Below, piece after piece: positions 32,672 through 42,663 of a stretch of DNA of 64,000 nt. A program made the translations under genes and the position numbers. This stretch comes from Biomphalaria glabrata. Lineage: Eukaryota > Mollusca > Gastropoda > Planorbidae. Location: contig NC_074726.1 in assembly GCF_947242115.1 (NCBI RefSeq), positions 8,823,270 through 8,887,269 of the forward strand, given 5' to 3'. The notes below the pieces were generated by a model. The model did no database searches, had not been told where the DNA came from, and saw nothing but the letters and a program-made list of their open reading frames with translations. Numbering within the stretch: position 1 is the first letter of the stretch; the number at the start of each line of letters is the position of its first letter.

Positions 32672-32815
32672 CTGCTTCGTCGTGCGGTGTGGGCGCTGCA
32701 CTGTCGTTCGACTGTCTCGACGGTTTAGGCTTCATACCCTGCCCGCTGCCATCCCACGTCATCCTGCGGGAGGTTCGGCCTACGTCGTTGATTGTCTTCA
32801 CCTTCGAAACATGTC
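32672..32815 (+). repeat. tRNA-derived SINE-like element, family 2
   Basis: CGTGCGGTGTGGGCGCTGCA, CTGTCGTTCGACTGTC and CCTGCCCGCTGCCATCCC...CCTGCGGGAGGTTC match 15328-15470 block by block. The open frame across it is an artefact. Confidence 0.7.
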
Positions 32816-32819
32816 AAAC

Positions 32820-34195
32820 ATTTTATATTGTGCTTTAAATAACTTTTCTAAATTTACATTTTATATACTACTTTATATAATTTCTCTACAATGGAATATT
32901 CGAACACAACAGAAACACAATGTTGATAAAAAAGAGAGACACGTTTCCTTCTCGTGTCTGTGTACGTCTGCGTGCTGTTCAGTCATTCATTTGAACTGTT
33001 GAGAAGTGACGCTGAAAATACTAATAGTCTTCAGCTAGGGTGCACAGAGTTGGGGGGTTCAAACACGTCTCTAGTCTGCGGCCCGACCAGAACAGGGTGT
33101 CTTCACGTCACGATTTGTTATATTTGTATACTTAAAGTTTTTCTAGCAAGGGGGGCGGGGAGCAGAGTGGCCCCCACGTGCCCAACTGTCTTGGCCCCAA
33201 ATCTTTCTCTCTGCACGCCTGGAGTCTATGTCATGTAGGCTACCCTTCCACTTGTTGGTTCTTTTTGTTGATTTGTTTCTACACACAGCGGCCATTTGGG
33301 CAGCTACATGTGTTGTCATATTTTTTTTACACATCTCTAACGGTGACTATTAAAATGTGTAGTATTTAACACAGGACCTGGGCATATCCTTTCTTGTTTG
33401 TGACACAAAACATTGTTCATGTACTGTAGAGTTGAACAGTGCTCTACTCTATATTAAACTATTTGTTGGACTTGTGTTTGTCTGATATGGACGTGACTGT
33501 GCTCTCTACAGATTTGTATTTTTAAATAAACAAGAAGCAAACAACAAACGCACAGAGGATTGGGCAAGTATTTTTATTTGATGTAGTATTAGTCCTTAAG
33601 AGACTTAAGTACTGTCCTTTTTAGCGGCCCTCGGTAGGGGAAAGCTGCAATTTTGGTTTTCTTCGCTTCTTTGTCATAAGTCCGCCCAAAATTTATTTTT
33701 ATAGACGAAAATCTGCAATAACTTATTAAAGCTTTATAATTATTATTATTCTGTGAAAAACGAATTAATATTTATTCTCTTTCACTGCCAGATGTCGAGC
33801 TTCGTTAGAGGGAAACATAATCCATTGTAGTCATTTTAACAGTGACCACTTAGACATTGTCTGACAATTATTATTATTAGTATACATTTTTCGTTTACTT
33901 GTTTGTCTATTTGATTATTTCTTTGAAAGTGTACTAGGCACAATTTAATTTCATGATCTATATTCTACGCAAAATTGGTGAAACTGCTAGTCTTCTGTAA
34001 GCGCATCTCTTTTAAGTGGTTAAAGAAATTGAAATTAAAAGGAAACAAAAAAGAATCATTTATTCGTCACGTTTATATAGAAAGATTAAACTGTATTTGT
34101 ACGTGTAACAGTTAGAGCCCTTGTTGAAGAGAGGTGGGAGAAAGTTAAGTAACAAGGTTACAAAGACAGTTTGTGTGGAAACACAAACTCAAAAT
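32820..34195. other. Intergenic DNA, no gene seen
   Basis: AT-rich. Several open frames of 60-106 codons overlap here on both strands without motifs or splice context. Confidence 0.4.
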
Positions 34196-34199
34196 CAGC

Positions 34200-34395
34200 C
34201 CCCGAAGTGGTCCACCCAGGCAGGTAAAAAGGCAGGTTTCAATATTATCAGAATGAAATTCTATCAAAGACAGAAAATAATGGAGAAAAAAAGGTTAGCA
34301 GATCTTGTGTGGTGGTCCAGCGGTCCAGCAGACCAAAGGATAGAAGAAAATGAATGTGAAGTTAGATGTGAACCTGGCCTAACTGATGTCTTATA
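34200..34395 (+). pseudogene. LINE C-terminal fragment, second copy
   Basis: In one frame it reads VSRSCVVVQRSSRPKDR, a relative of the VARSCVVPQR tail at 29900-30115. Upstream frames are scrambled. Very short relic. Confidence 0.6.
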
Positions 34396-34814
34396 ATTAA
34401 TATCTAATTGATCTAATTGTTTTGTAAGGGCCAATCTTTTATTCCTCAAGAATATACATTTCCGTAAAAAAATAAAAATCCAAAAAAATTTTTTGATCTG
34501 GTTAGGTGCGTAAATATAGTACTTAGTATAACAGAACTTACATAACAACAATACAATAAAAAAAATTCTGACAAAACATCTACAACCGTTTGCATAAATG
34601 TGTTACAAATATGGTGTTATGATGTGGTCTCTAATAAAGAGCCTCATGTGTTTGTTAATATTAATAGTGATTAGTTGTAAAAGTGGTGTATTTTTATGAA
34701 GAAACTGCTTGCATAAGTGATTAAAAAATTAGATTTTTCGCGTTCAGAAAAGAAAAAAGTAGCCGTTGCATCAGAATGGTCTAAACTATTGTGATGTCGA
34801 ATTTTCACTCTTTT

Positions 34815-34905
34815 CAAGTTTACGAGATCTTAACTGGACGGAAGGACTGACAGACCACACAAAATTAATAGCGTCTTTGCCCTTTCGGGGGCCGCTAAAA
34901 AAGTC
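34815..34905 (+). repeat. Interspersed GACGGA...CACACAAAATTAATAGCG repeat
   Basis: Nearly matches 54560-54655, including AGATCT.AAC, GACAGACCACACAAAA and CCCTTTCGGGGGCCGCTAAAA. Confidence 0.7.
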
Positions 34906-34929
34906 TAAGTTCTTTTTGCAGACATTGTG

Positions 34930-35115
34930 ACCAATAGGTCAGATGATGTAAGGTCCTCTGTTTCTGTGTCAGGTACCCATTAAAGCTGGGATGACTCTTG
35001 AGGCGCCACAAATATGCCGAAATAAAAAATCCCAGCCTTCACCAGGATTCTAACCAGGAACCCTCGATTCGGAAGGCTAGCTCATTAAAACTCAGTCACC
35101 GCGCCTCCTTTGACG
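34930..35115 (-). repeat. tRNA-derived SINE, family 1, inverted copy
   Basis: Read on the minus strand: tRNA-like head with a GGATT...AATC B box, then AGTCATCCCAGCTTTAATGG and GTACCTGAC. Reduced body. Confidence 0.65.
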
Positions 35116-35736
35116 GGAAATTGACTTTTTTTTTTATTTGTAACTCCCATATATGAGTAGACCAACGACCGATCAGCATGAGCCGCCTATGTGTTTGGTT
35201 TCAAAACTCTTTTTGTCTTTTTATTTTTTTAAACTTCTAATTAGATCTAATTGTTATTAATTTCTCTTTTTTTGTCTTTCCTGATAGTACACCAAATAGT
35301 CTGAAAATAACTTAATCAAGATGATGCGATCCTTGATGAGAATACGTCAAGCTGAATGATGCAACCATTAAAGTAAGCAAATATGCTAATATAAGACTTC
35401 AATACAATAATCAACCAAATGTAGTTCATTTTATTCTCTTAATCTCGACTTGATTTCGATTAAGTTTCCTTATTTCTTACTTTTAAGTGACTACAAGCAG
35501 AAACAAGTCAAGAAATAACTGAATGTAAACCAATCATAAGGATCCTCCACCAATGTAAGTATTTATTTTAGGGTTTTAATAACACTGAGCAGAAAACAAG
35601 AAAACTTAGCATATTAAGTGATTTCACCTTCACCTATCTTTAGTGACTTTAGTCTGTTTAACCGTTGGGACAACACATAATTTCTGGCATCTGTCTTTCT
35701 TCTCTCCTCTCTTGTCTTTTGACTTGAATAGAATTT

Positions 35737-35968
35737 CTGCGTGGTGGCTGAGTGGTTAATCACTAGGCTTCTGAATCTGTGGTCCTGGATTCGAATCTCA
35801 GTGAAGACTTAGTCCACGCAGCTCTAATGGGTACCTGACTTAAGTTGGGGAAAGTAAAGGCGGTTGGTCGTTGTGCTGGCCACATGACACCTTGCTCGTT
35901 AACCGTTGGCCACAGAAACAGATGGCCTTAACATCATCTACCCTATAAATCGCAAGGTCTGAAAAAGA
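35737..35968 (+). repeat. tRNA-derived SINE, family 1, best copy
   Basis: A-box TGGCTGAGTGGTTAA (tRNA-Leu/Ser-like) and B-box GGATTCGAATC at 35787-35797. The body follows: GGTACCTGACTTAAGTTGGG, GTTGGTCGTTGTGCTGGCCA, TCGTTAACCGTTGGCCACAG and GATGGCCTTAACATCATCTA, ending ...GCAAGGTCTGAAA. At least eight further copies or fragments lie in this window. Confidence 0.85.
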
Positions 35969-36195
35969 AACTAACTTTTTTTTAAACCATGGCTTTCTCA
36001 GTCTGCCTATTCTTATTTTTCCTGGTACTGTTCCCTAAAGGAAGATCTTGTAGGTGGTGACTATCATTACTACTTTGACTTTTCATCACTAAGTCAGAAT
36101 ATTTTGTGTCAAATGCTGCTTGTAAATGGTGAAGTCACACCCATAGAAAAAAAAAATCGTTACGTTTAAATTCATGATTGATTATAGTTGAAAGC

Positions 36196-36376
36196 TGTGG
36201 TACCCTAACTTTTGCCCGCGGGCTACTTTCGGCCCTAAAGCTTTTCAACCCCTTCTGACATTAAGCTACAGTACATAATAAGACCACATAGGGTCGTTTC
36301 CATTGGATTAGACAGTTTTGACGTTTCCGCGGCCCGTGACATATTTTGCCCTCGATCCCGAAATAAAAGTTGAGCA
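36196..36376. mobile_element. Possible hAT-type MITE
   Basis: The left side GGTACCCTAACTTTTGCCCG and the right side (reverse complement GAGGGTGCTCAACTTTTATT) are related inverted ends. GCGGGC/GCGGCCCG blocks lie inside. No clear target duplication. Confidence 0.45.
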
Positions 36377-36384
36377 CCCTCGAG

Positions 36385-36598
36385 GGTGTGTTGGTTGAGT
36401 AGAAAGGCGTTTTGTTTCCAAATCGAAAGGTCCCGGGTTAAACTCTCTGTCGCCCCAACTCAAATAGGTACCTGACTTAAGTTGGGGAAAGCAAAGGCTG
36501 TTAGTCGTTGTGCTGGCCACGCGAGACCCTCGTTAACTGTCGGTCATAAAAAAAAAGCTGATGACTTAACATCTCCCCTATTGATGGCAAGGTCTTTA
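36385..36598 (+). repeat. tRNA-derived SINE, family 1
   Basis: Head with GGTCCCGGGTTAAACTC and body GGTACCTGACTTAAGTTGGG, GTTAGTCGTTGTGCTGGCCA and CTCGTTAACTGTCGG. Ends at GCAAGGTCT. Confidence 0.8.
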
Positions 36599-36989
36599 CA
36601 GTTGGTCTTATTGTGTTACTTTTAATAACATCCAGTGTGATTGTATCAGGTCATGTTTTATTGCCCTTATATTTTACTATATCAATTTAAAAAATTCGAA
36701 CTTAGAACGGTGTTCATCCCTTGAATATTCTCAACTTTTTAGTGCCAATTTCCACTAAGATCTTTAGATCAGTCCACAAAATTATAAGTAGAATTGATTT
36801 ATATTGATGTCTTTGACTTTTTCCTTTATGGCTCAATGAAATAGTTAGAGCTCAAAAAGAATGTTTCACTGTATTCATAGTAGACCATCACTGTAGCAGT
36901 TGTTGCGTTTGGTGTTTGGACCTCTTTTAGGTCGTTTTTCTATTAACTTTAAACATATTGAATCGATGTAGTATGTACATACAATATGC

Positions 36990-37300
36990 ACATATATATA
37001 TCAGATCCGCGATATTGGTAGTGAAACTATCATAGCATCTAGTTGGCCTTCTTCAGTCATAGAACGACTATGGTTTATCTCGCACACTTCCTCATGTGGC
37101 TGTGGAACCCCATTTTCGAGAGACACTCCCGTCCACAAATATCGCTGGTTAAGGTGGCTTTTGCTTCGGTGGTAGAGGAGCTGACCATTTTTCGCATTGT
37201 ACGTTTTTCTTCCAGAGCTGAGGCCCATGTTCTTTCGCTGTCCATTGCTTTCTTGGTCACTGTCTCTCTCCATCTGGTGAGGTCTAGAGCTATGTCTTCT
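36990..37300 (-). pseudogene. LINE ORF2 C-terminal zinc-finger fragment
   Basis: Minus-strand frames give RWRETVTKKAMDSERTWASA and, in the same frame, a C2H2 finger CDICGRECLSKMGFHSHMRK (stop at about 37075). A finger of the CDxCGRxCLSxxGxxSH type closes several molluscan and trematode retroelement proteins. The reading upstream of 37300 is lost. Confidence 0.7.
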
Positions 37301-37339
37301 CAATGGTCAATATTGATGTTCACTGATTTATCATAGCAT

Positions 37340-39880
37340 GCTCGTGGAAACACACTGTTAAAGAAAAAGGATTAAACTTGTTTTTAAAAGCTTTGAACAA
37401 ATAATAAAAAATCGCAGTAGAATTATATATTATATTATTATATTTATATATATTTCCAGTGTCCTAGTATTTAGAATCTCTTCTACTTAGGCCAGTCTAA
37501 TCTGGTTTTCTTTGAAATAGTGGTGTTAAAATTTTTTGTTATATTTGTATTTTCTTTTCCGCAGATTTCACAATTTCCTTAAGTCATGCTGACCTTCTTG
37601 GTGCTAATACTAGTGAGATCACTGTTCTCATCCTCAGTGTACCTGATTTCAACGTTGATTTTTATACTGACTTCACTGTTTGATTCATTTGTGACTTCTA
37701 TACTTTTTACTTCAACCTTCGGGATTTTAATGGTTTTCACTTTCATGTATGTGTTCACAAAGATCTTTAGTGCCTTCGATTATTTGATATTTACAGCTGC
37801 TTGATATTTCAACTACAGTCATGACAGTAAAATATACAACTACATTTGCAAGTCATGTGTATTTAAACTGGTTTTTTTTTTATATTTTAAAGATATTGAA
37901 TATAAAGAGAATTGACGTTTGGCTAAGCTAACGCTTTCGCAGATATTTTTTCATATTTCTAAATAAGTTAATTCTTAAGTGTGATATTTGTACAGACATT
38001 AGTTTGTATCATATAGGCAGAAATATAATTGGGCATTTTGTGATCTTAAAGATGTAGCATGTAAAAGATGTTTAATAGGTTATAGGTTAATTATCTCATG
38101 TGTTCAAAATGTCAAAAGTTAAATATGTGAAATGTGCAAGAGGTCACATGTTCAAGATGTGTGTTGAAGAAGCCGTATGTTGAAGATTATGTTGAACATA
38201 CACGTTGAAGATTGTATGTTGTTGTCGTATGTTGAAAATTTTTTGCTGAAGATGTCTTATGCTGAAGATGTAGTATGTAGAATATGTTGCATTTTTTTGA
38301 AATAAAACCAATCGACTTTTCCAATTTTTTGTTTGTTCAAACTATCTCATACGGGATTAGCTTTCTATTTAGATTTTCCATAGGGGGAAAGGTTGAGTCG
38401 CATACATTAATATAGTACGTTTATTTATTAATAGCGTCATTTTGCGAACTAGAAAGTGGTTTTTGGTATTAACCATATTTTCTTTTTATTAAACTCGTAA
38501 CAGGTTAAACAGCTATAGCATAGCCAAAACAACAGAAATTACATGTACGTAGTTTAAATGTTTTCATGCTAAATGATGGGTAAACAAAAAGGACGAAAAT
38601 GGTTTCTCTACATGTGATATTTCAGACTAGTTACACAAGATTGGTATAATTCAGTCTTAATTTCAAATGTACACATTTTTGTTTCAAAGTTACAGATCAC
38701 TTCACATCATCAAACTCCATTCGAGTAGGCCTGTAGGGCCTGAGAGGCTCAAACCTTCACTTTCAAAAGCCCTGGACAAATACCGAGAGCAATCGCTATA
38801 GTAGGCCAGAAAACGGACTAAGCTGTGGTCAGTGGACACCAATAGCTCATTGTCACGTCACAGGTCTGTGTTCAGGCCTACTCTAGCAATTGGTGTCGAA
38901 ACTATCCAACCGTTTGCAAATAGCAATGCGCCTATTTCACCATATTGGTCAAGAACAAGTGAGGGGTGGGAGGCAATGATTAAAATATGAGGCACTGTTC
39001 TCTCTTCCTTATCCAAGAGGGGAGGCATCATGGTTTAAGTTATCTTGACCGTGAGAAAAGTTACAGATGAATCGAATATAGATATCTGCTAAGGAATCAG
39101 TTCTTAGCATTGCTAGTAGCTAATACACAATTTTATTAAAAACTTTAAACTTTAAAAACTTATATATAAATATTACTTATAAATATATTTCCCGCCAGTC
39201 ATTATTTGGTACACGCAGCATGTCTTTATAAAACTTGTTCGGATAGTCAAAAATTACTTCAAAGTCTGTGACACTTAACATGAAAGGCTAAAGGACACCA
39301 CCAAAGGGTGACAGGAGCCACTAAGAAATGTACATAATTTTTTGAATAAGTATAAGCATCATCCTATAAAGGGTGACTATGGAAGACTGTGATCATTTAG
39401 AGCGTGTTGTTTTCACAATGTTTTTTATTTGTTTATTCTTTGTTGCCCAACGTACTGCGTTATTGGAACTCAAGTGAAGACATTGTTCAGGGAAGTAACT
39501 GTGATTAACAATTATTTGTCAAGCATAAATACTTCATTATTTCCCTTTAGGTACAGAGCTGTTATCGTTGGCCCAGTATTACTTTGCAAATATGTGACTT
39601 AACAGCTATTTAAAGATAAAAAACCAAAGGAATGTAAACATTTAAATCCAAATCAAATATTTGGAGGTGTAAACTTCATACACAAAATGTAGTATGATTG
39701 CCATTCTGTTGATTAAATACAAAAAGACTTGACCAGGTTTTCAAGCAGATTGATTCTCGTATATTTTTAGGTAGACCCTACTTTTAATATTTGTAAAATA
39801 TCGAACTCGATCCAAGAATGGAAGTGGAAGAACTAACGCGTTCAAACATCGTACAAGACAAGCAGACGAAATGAATTGAA
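37340..39880. other. Intergenic AT-rich DNA, no gene seen
   Basis: A degenerate GTTGAAGATT/GAAGATGT repeat lies at 38150-38290. The open frame at 37586-37804 is hydrophobic but lacks any recognisable family feature. Confidence 0.4.
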
Positions 39881-39884
39881 AAAG

Positions 39885-40062
39885 GCTTTGTAAAAATGAG
39901 GGATTTCGTGTTCGAATCCTTAAATCTAGACAACCTGAAAAGACTTGGGTAAGTAAAGGCTGTTGGACATTATTCTTACCACATGGAACCCTCACCATCG
40001 GTTAAAGAAACTAATAACCTTGCATCATCCGCCCACATAGATCTCAAGGTCTGAAAGTAGTA
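39885..40062 (+). repeat. tRNA-derived SINE, family 1, degenerate
   Basis: B box CGTGTTCGAATCC and body GTAAGTAAAGGCTGTTGG...CATCATCCGCCCACATAGAT, ending CAAGGTCTGAAAG. Confidence 0.65.
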
Positions 40063-40774
40063 ACCAATAAACTAGTACCGTACTTTTAAGAATTTCATAT
40101 GTAGCAGGATTCGTTGTTTGCTCTTGTTATGTATTGACACTCTCACACACAGAGCGTCACTGTCCTCTGACTTAAGTTCCTCAATTGGATCTGGTCTTCC
40201 CCCATCTCTGCCCTTCCCTTACAGCGCCCCCCCCCCCTTAGCAATATGGACATAACTGTCTGTGTCAACACTGGCACGATCAAAGCTAGAAAAGCAGAAA
40301 CAGAATACTGTGTGGACACTGGGTCACGTGTGTCGTTTTGAACAAAAAAATAGAAAAGAAAAAGTTAACAGCTGAGACGGCGACCTGGAGACCTACACAA
40401 TGTGTTGCCAACTATTAAGACTGACAGACGTCGTGTTGCCAATTTAGTGCATAACTTGGTTTTGTGTTGTTATTGTTGCAGTCTGAAATGCAGACTGAGT
40501 CACCGAGCTACTGTTTGTGAAACACATTGATTGAAAACACGTAAGTGCTTCAAATTTCTTATGTATCATTTGAATTTAAAAAATATTAGTTTATCTTATA
40601 AGTGACAGACGTTTAGAACATAAGTACGTCTTACTCGCATACGCTGAGGATGAAGAAAGCTGCTCAGAACCGAGTTCGGTGGAAAGTTGTGGTTGCGGTC
40701 CTATGCTCCACTGGCAGTGCACAGGATTAAGTCCAATCAAATAACAGCGTATTCATGTGTTCATCTAGTCGTTT
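40063..40774. other. Intergenic DNA, no gene seen
   Basis: One C-run (about 40225). No motif-bearing open frame. Confidence 0.4.
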
Positions 40775-41115
40775 ATCTTATCTTATCTTATATAATACAG
40801 ACGTTACTTCAAAAAAAGAAGATGATTACGTCCTACGCGTCATGCATTTAGTCATGCATATTAACCAATGACTTAAATTCTGCCAAGTCACTGGTTTTCC
40901 TGGCTAGCTCAGGCAACCCATTCCATGCTCTAATAGCACTAGGGAAGAAGGAGTGTATGTCAATGAGAATCGTTCTTGCTACTCGTTGGTTTGATTGACT
41001 GCAAACCGAACCATTCTTTATTATCACTGTTAACGAACTATCAAGTCCGTGATAAATCCTAGCATATGAAATACGAAATCTAACGCCACTTGGTGTCTTT
41101 CTGAATTATGTGCTC
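40775..41115 (+). repeat. Interspersed repeat GACGTTACTTCAA family, copy 2
   Basis: Begins with (ATCTT)n, then ATATAATACAGACGTTACTT and CGTCCTACGCG, and shares AGGCAACCCATTCCATGCTC with 29321-29575. The tandem ATCTT edge also occurs at 58790-58832 in inverse orientation, so the pentamer run is a true terminus of the family. Confidence 0.8.
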
Positions 41116-41142
41116 AGTCAAAAGTGAAAGTAAAGTCAAGTT

Positions 41143-41385
41143 TCCCTTTTCAGACTTTGCGCTCTATAGGGCGGATGAAAGTTAAGTCATCTGTTTCTTT
41201 GGCCAACGGTTAAAGAGCAGGATGTCAAGTGGCCAGCCCAACGACCAACCGGCTAACTTTCCCCAACTAAAGTCAGGTACCCATTAGAGTCGGCGCCCTA
41301 AAAATCCCGAAATTCAAAATCCCAGATTCGAACCCGGAACCCTAGGTTCGAAAGCAGAAATTAACCCCTAAGCCTTTTCAGTACC
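41143..41385 (-). repeat. tRNA-derived SINE, family 1, inverted copy
   Basis: Minus strand: head with GGTTCCGGGTTCGAATCTGG, then CTAATGGGTACCTGACTTTA and GGTTGGTCGTTGGGCTGGCC, ending ...CAAAGTCTGAAAA. Confidence 0.8.
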
Positions 41386-41389
41386 AAGA

Positions 41390-42029
41390 AACAATAAAAA
41401 AAAATAGCCGTTATTGACAATGTTAGAAGTAAAATTAATTAGATAAATTTGAACATTTTTTTTCTCAATAAAATTGAAGAGTAACTAGATCTATAAGGTT
41501 TCAAAAATTTTAAATGTCATAATGATTTTTGCTTCTCTCACTTAGTCCGTATCATAATGATAACTTGCAAGACACCCCTCAATACCGATGACTCACTATT
41601 TTAAAGTCGAAAGAGTTCACCCCTCACCGTGTTTGAGCTCAAGTGCTTCAACACAGCCGGCTGTTGACACACCACCTGGACCATTTCCTTGACGACACAT
41701 TTCTGCTTTTGGTGAAGTGGCTACAGAGTCAACACTGGGTATGATGACGTAGTATTCCGAGCTACCTGTAGGTGGGTGAACAGGTGATATTGGTTGACTT
41801 GACATCATTGCAACGTAACAGGTAAGAAGAACATACTCACGTTGTCATAGTTAATCTTTTAAAAATTTTCTATATTTTAATCAATGCTTATAAAGCAAAA
41901 TCTATAAATAGTTTTTTTTTTATTATCCGGTGTAAGTACAAAAAGAAATTGTTAATATAATTAAAAAAAAAAGAAGTTATGTGTGCCCTTTTTAGCATTC
42001 CAGAATCAATTATTCCGAGACTTCAATTT
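41390..42029. other. Intergenic DNA upstream of the chitinase gene, no gene seen
   Basis: AT-rich. A 63-codon minus frame (41617-41808) has no recognisable feature. Confidence 0.4.
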
Positions 42030-42150
42030 CAAGCTATATTTTAGTGGGCTTCAGATCCTGGCTTCTTGGTTTCGAATCTCGTTGAAGACTGGGATTTTGA
42101 AATATTTTTTTTTTTATACTTAGGGTGCCCCTAAGTCCACGCAACTCTGC
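42030..42150 (+). repeat. tRNA-derived SINE, family 1, head only
   Basis: GGTTTCGAATCTCGTTGAAG B-box region, a T-run and GGTGCCCCTAAGTCCACGCA. Truncated 3' part. Confidence 0.65.
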
Positions 42151-42207
42151 AATAGCACAAATCGTAAATTTATCGATTTTATTAATGGTATTTTGAAGCT
42201 AAAATTC

Positions 42208-42416
42208 TGGTAATGTGAGAAGCGTGGTCGAGAGGCCAAATACGGTTGAGCTTGGCTTGGTTACCTATGAAGGCGGCTCGGGGTTCGAGCAGAGTTGTGT
42301 TTACTTAGGGCATAAAGGCAGCACGGAAAATCTTCTCCCAGATACCCCTCTCCCCCACTGGAGACCATGACGCTCTAAACATGTTATAAGCATGAAAGTA
42401 GCGCTATATAAAAAAC
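42208..42416 (+). repeat. tRNA-derived SINE, family 3
   Basis: tRNA-like head GCGTGGTCGAGAGGCCAAAT with B box CGGGGTTCGAGCA, a CCCCTCTCCCCCACTGG block and a tail ATGAAAGTAGCGCTATATAA. Distinct from families 1 and 2. Its tail supplies the TATATAAAAA at 42405-42414, about 210 bp before the chitinase start codon. Confidence 0.75.
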
Positions 42417-42452
42417 TATAATTTAGGAATTAATACAAATTAGAAATTATGA

Positions 42453-42520
42453 ATGGCTTCCTGATTATGTCGTATGGGCTCTGTACTGTTGCCTTGATGG
42501 TCCTTGGATCAAACCCAGTC
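42453..42520 (+). repeat. tRNA-derived SINE head, family 2, degenerate
   Basis: GGCTTCCTGATTATGTCGTA, then GTACTGTTGCCTTGATGGTC and a GGATCAAACCC B-box relic. Confidence 0.5.
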
Positions 42521-42617
42521 CGACTCCTACCCCATGCTGGTATAGCTGATATAGATTTGTACCTAACAATGTTCTAATGTTATTGTATATGGCAGGAGAA
42601 GACAACTGTGTCGTAGA

Positions 42618-42663
42618 ATGATTTCGGCTTCCTTTCAAGTTTTTCTGTTGATCTTTATAAATA
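42618..42663 (+). CDS. Chitinase exon 1 (signal peptide)
   Basis: ATG at 42618. 15 codons plus one base; donor AATA|GTAAGT. An acceptor-like TATATGGCAG ends at 42594, so a further untranslated exon is possible. The start is chosen because the encoded peptide is a good signal sequence and the phase joins exon 2 as Ser. Confidence 0.75.

Noticed and set aside
32682-33002. 106-codon frame as a host exon
   Set aside because: Starts in a SINE and continues in AT-rich DNA without motif.
35739-35800. tRNA gene
   Set aside because: A and B boxes are present but the fold is imperfect and a SINE body follows; other copies share the same structure.
37586-37804. Hydrophobic 72-codon frame as a small membrane protein
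   Set aside because: TTT/CTT-rich composition in AT-rich DNA and no supporting signal; cannot be supported.
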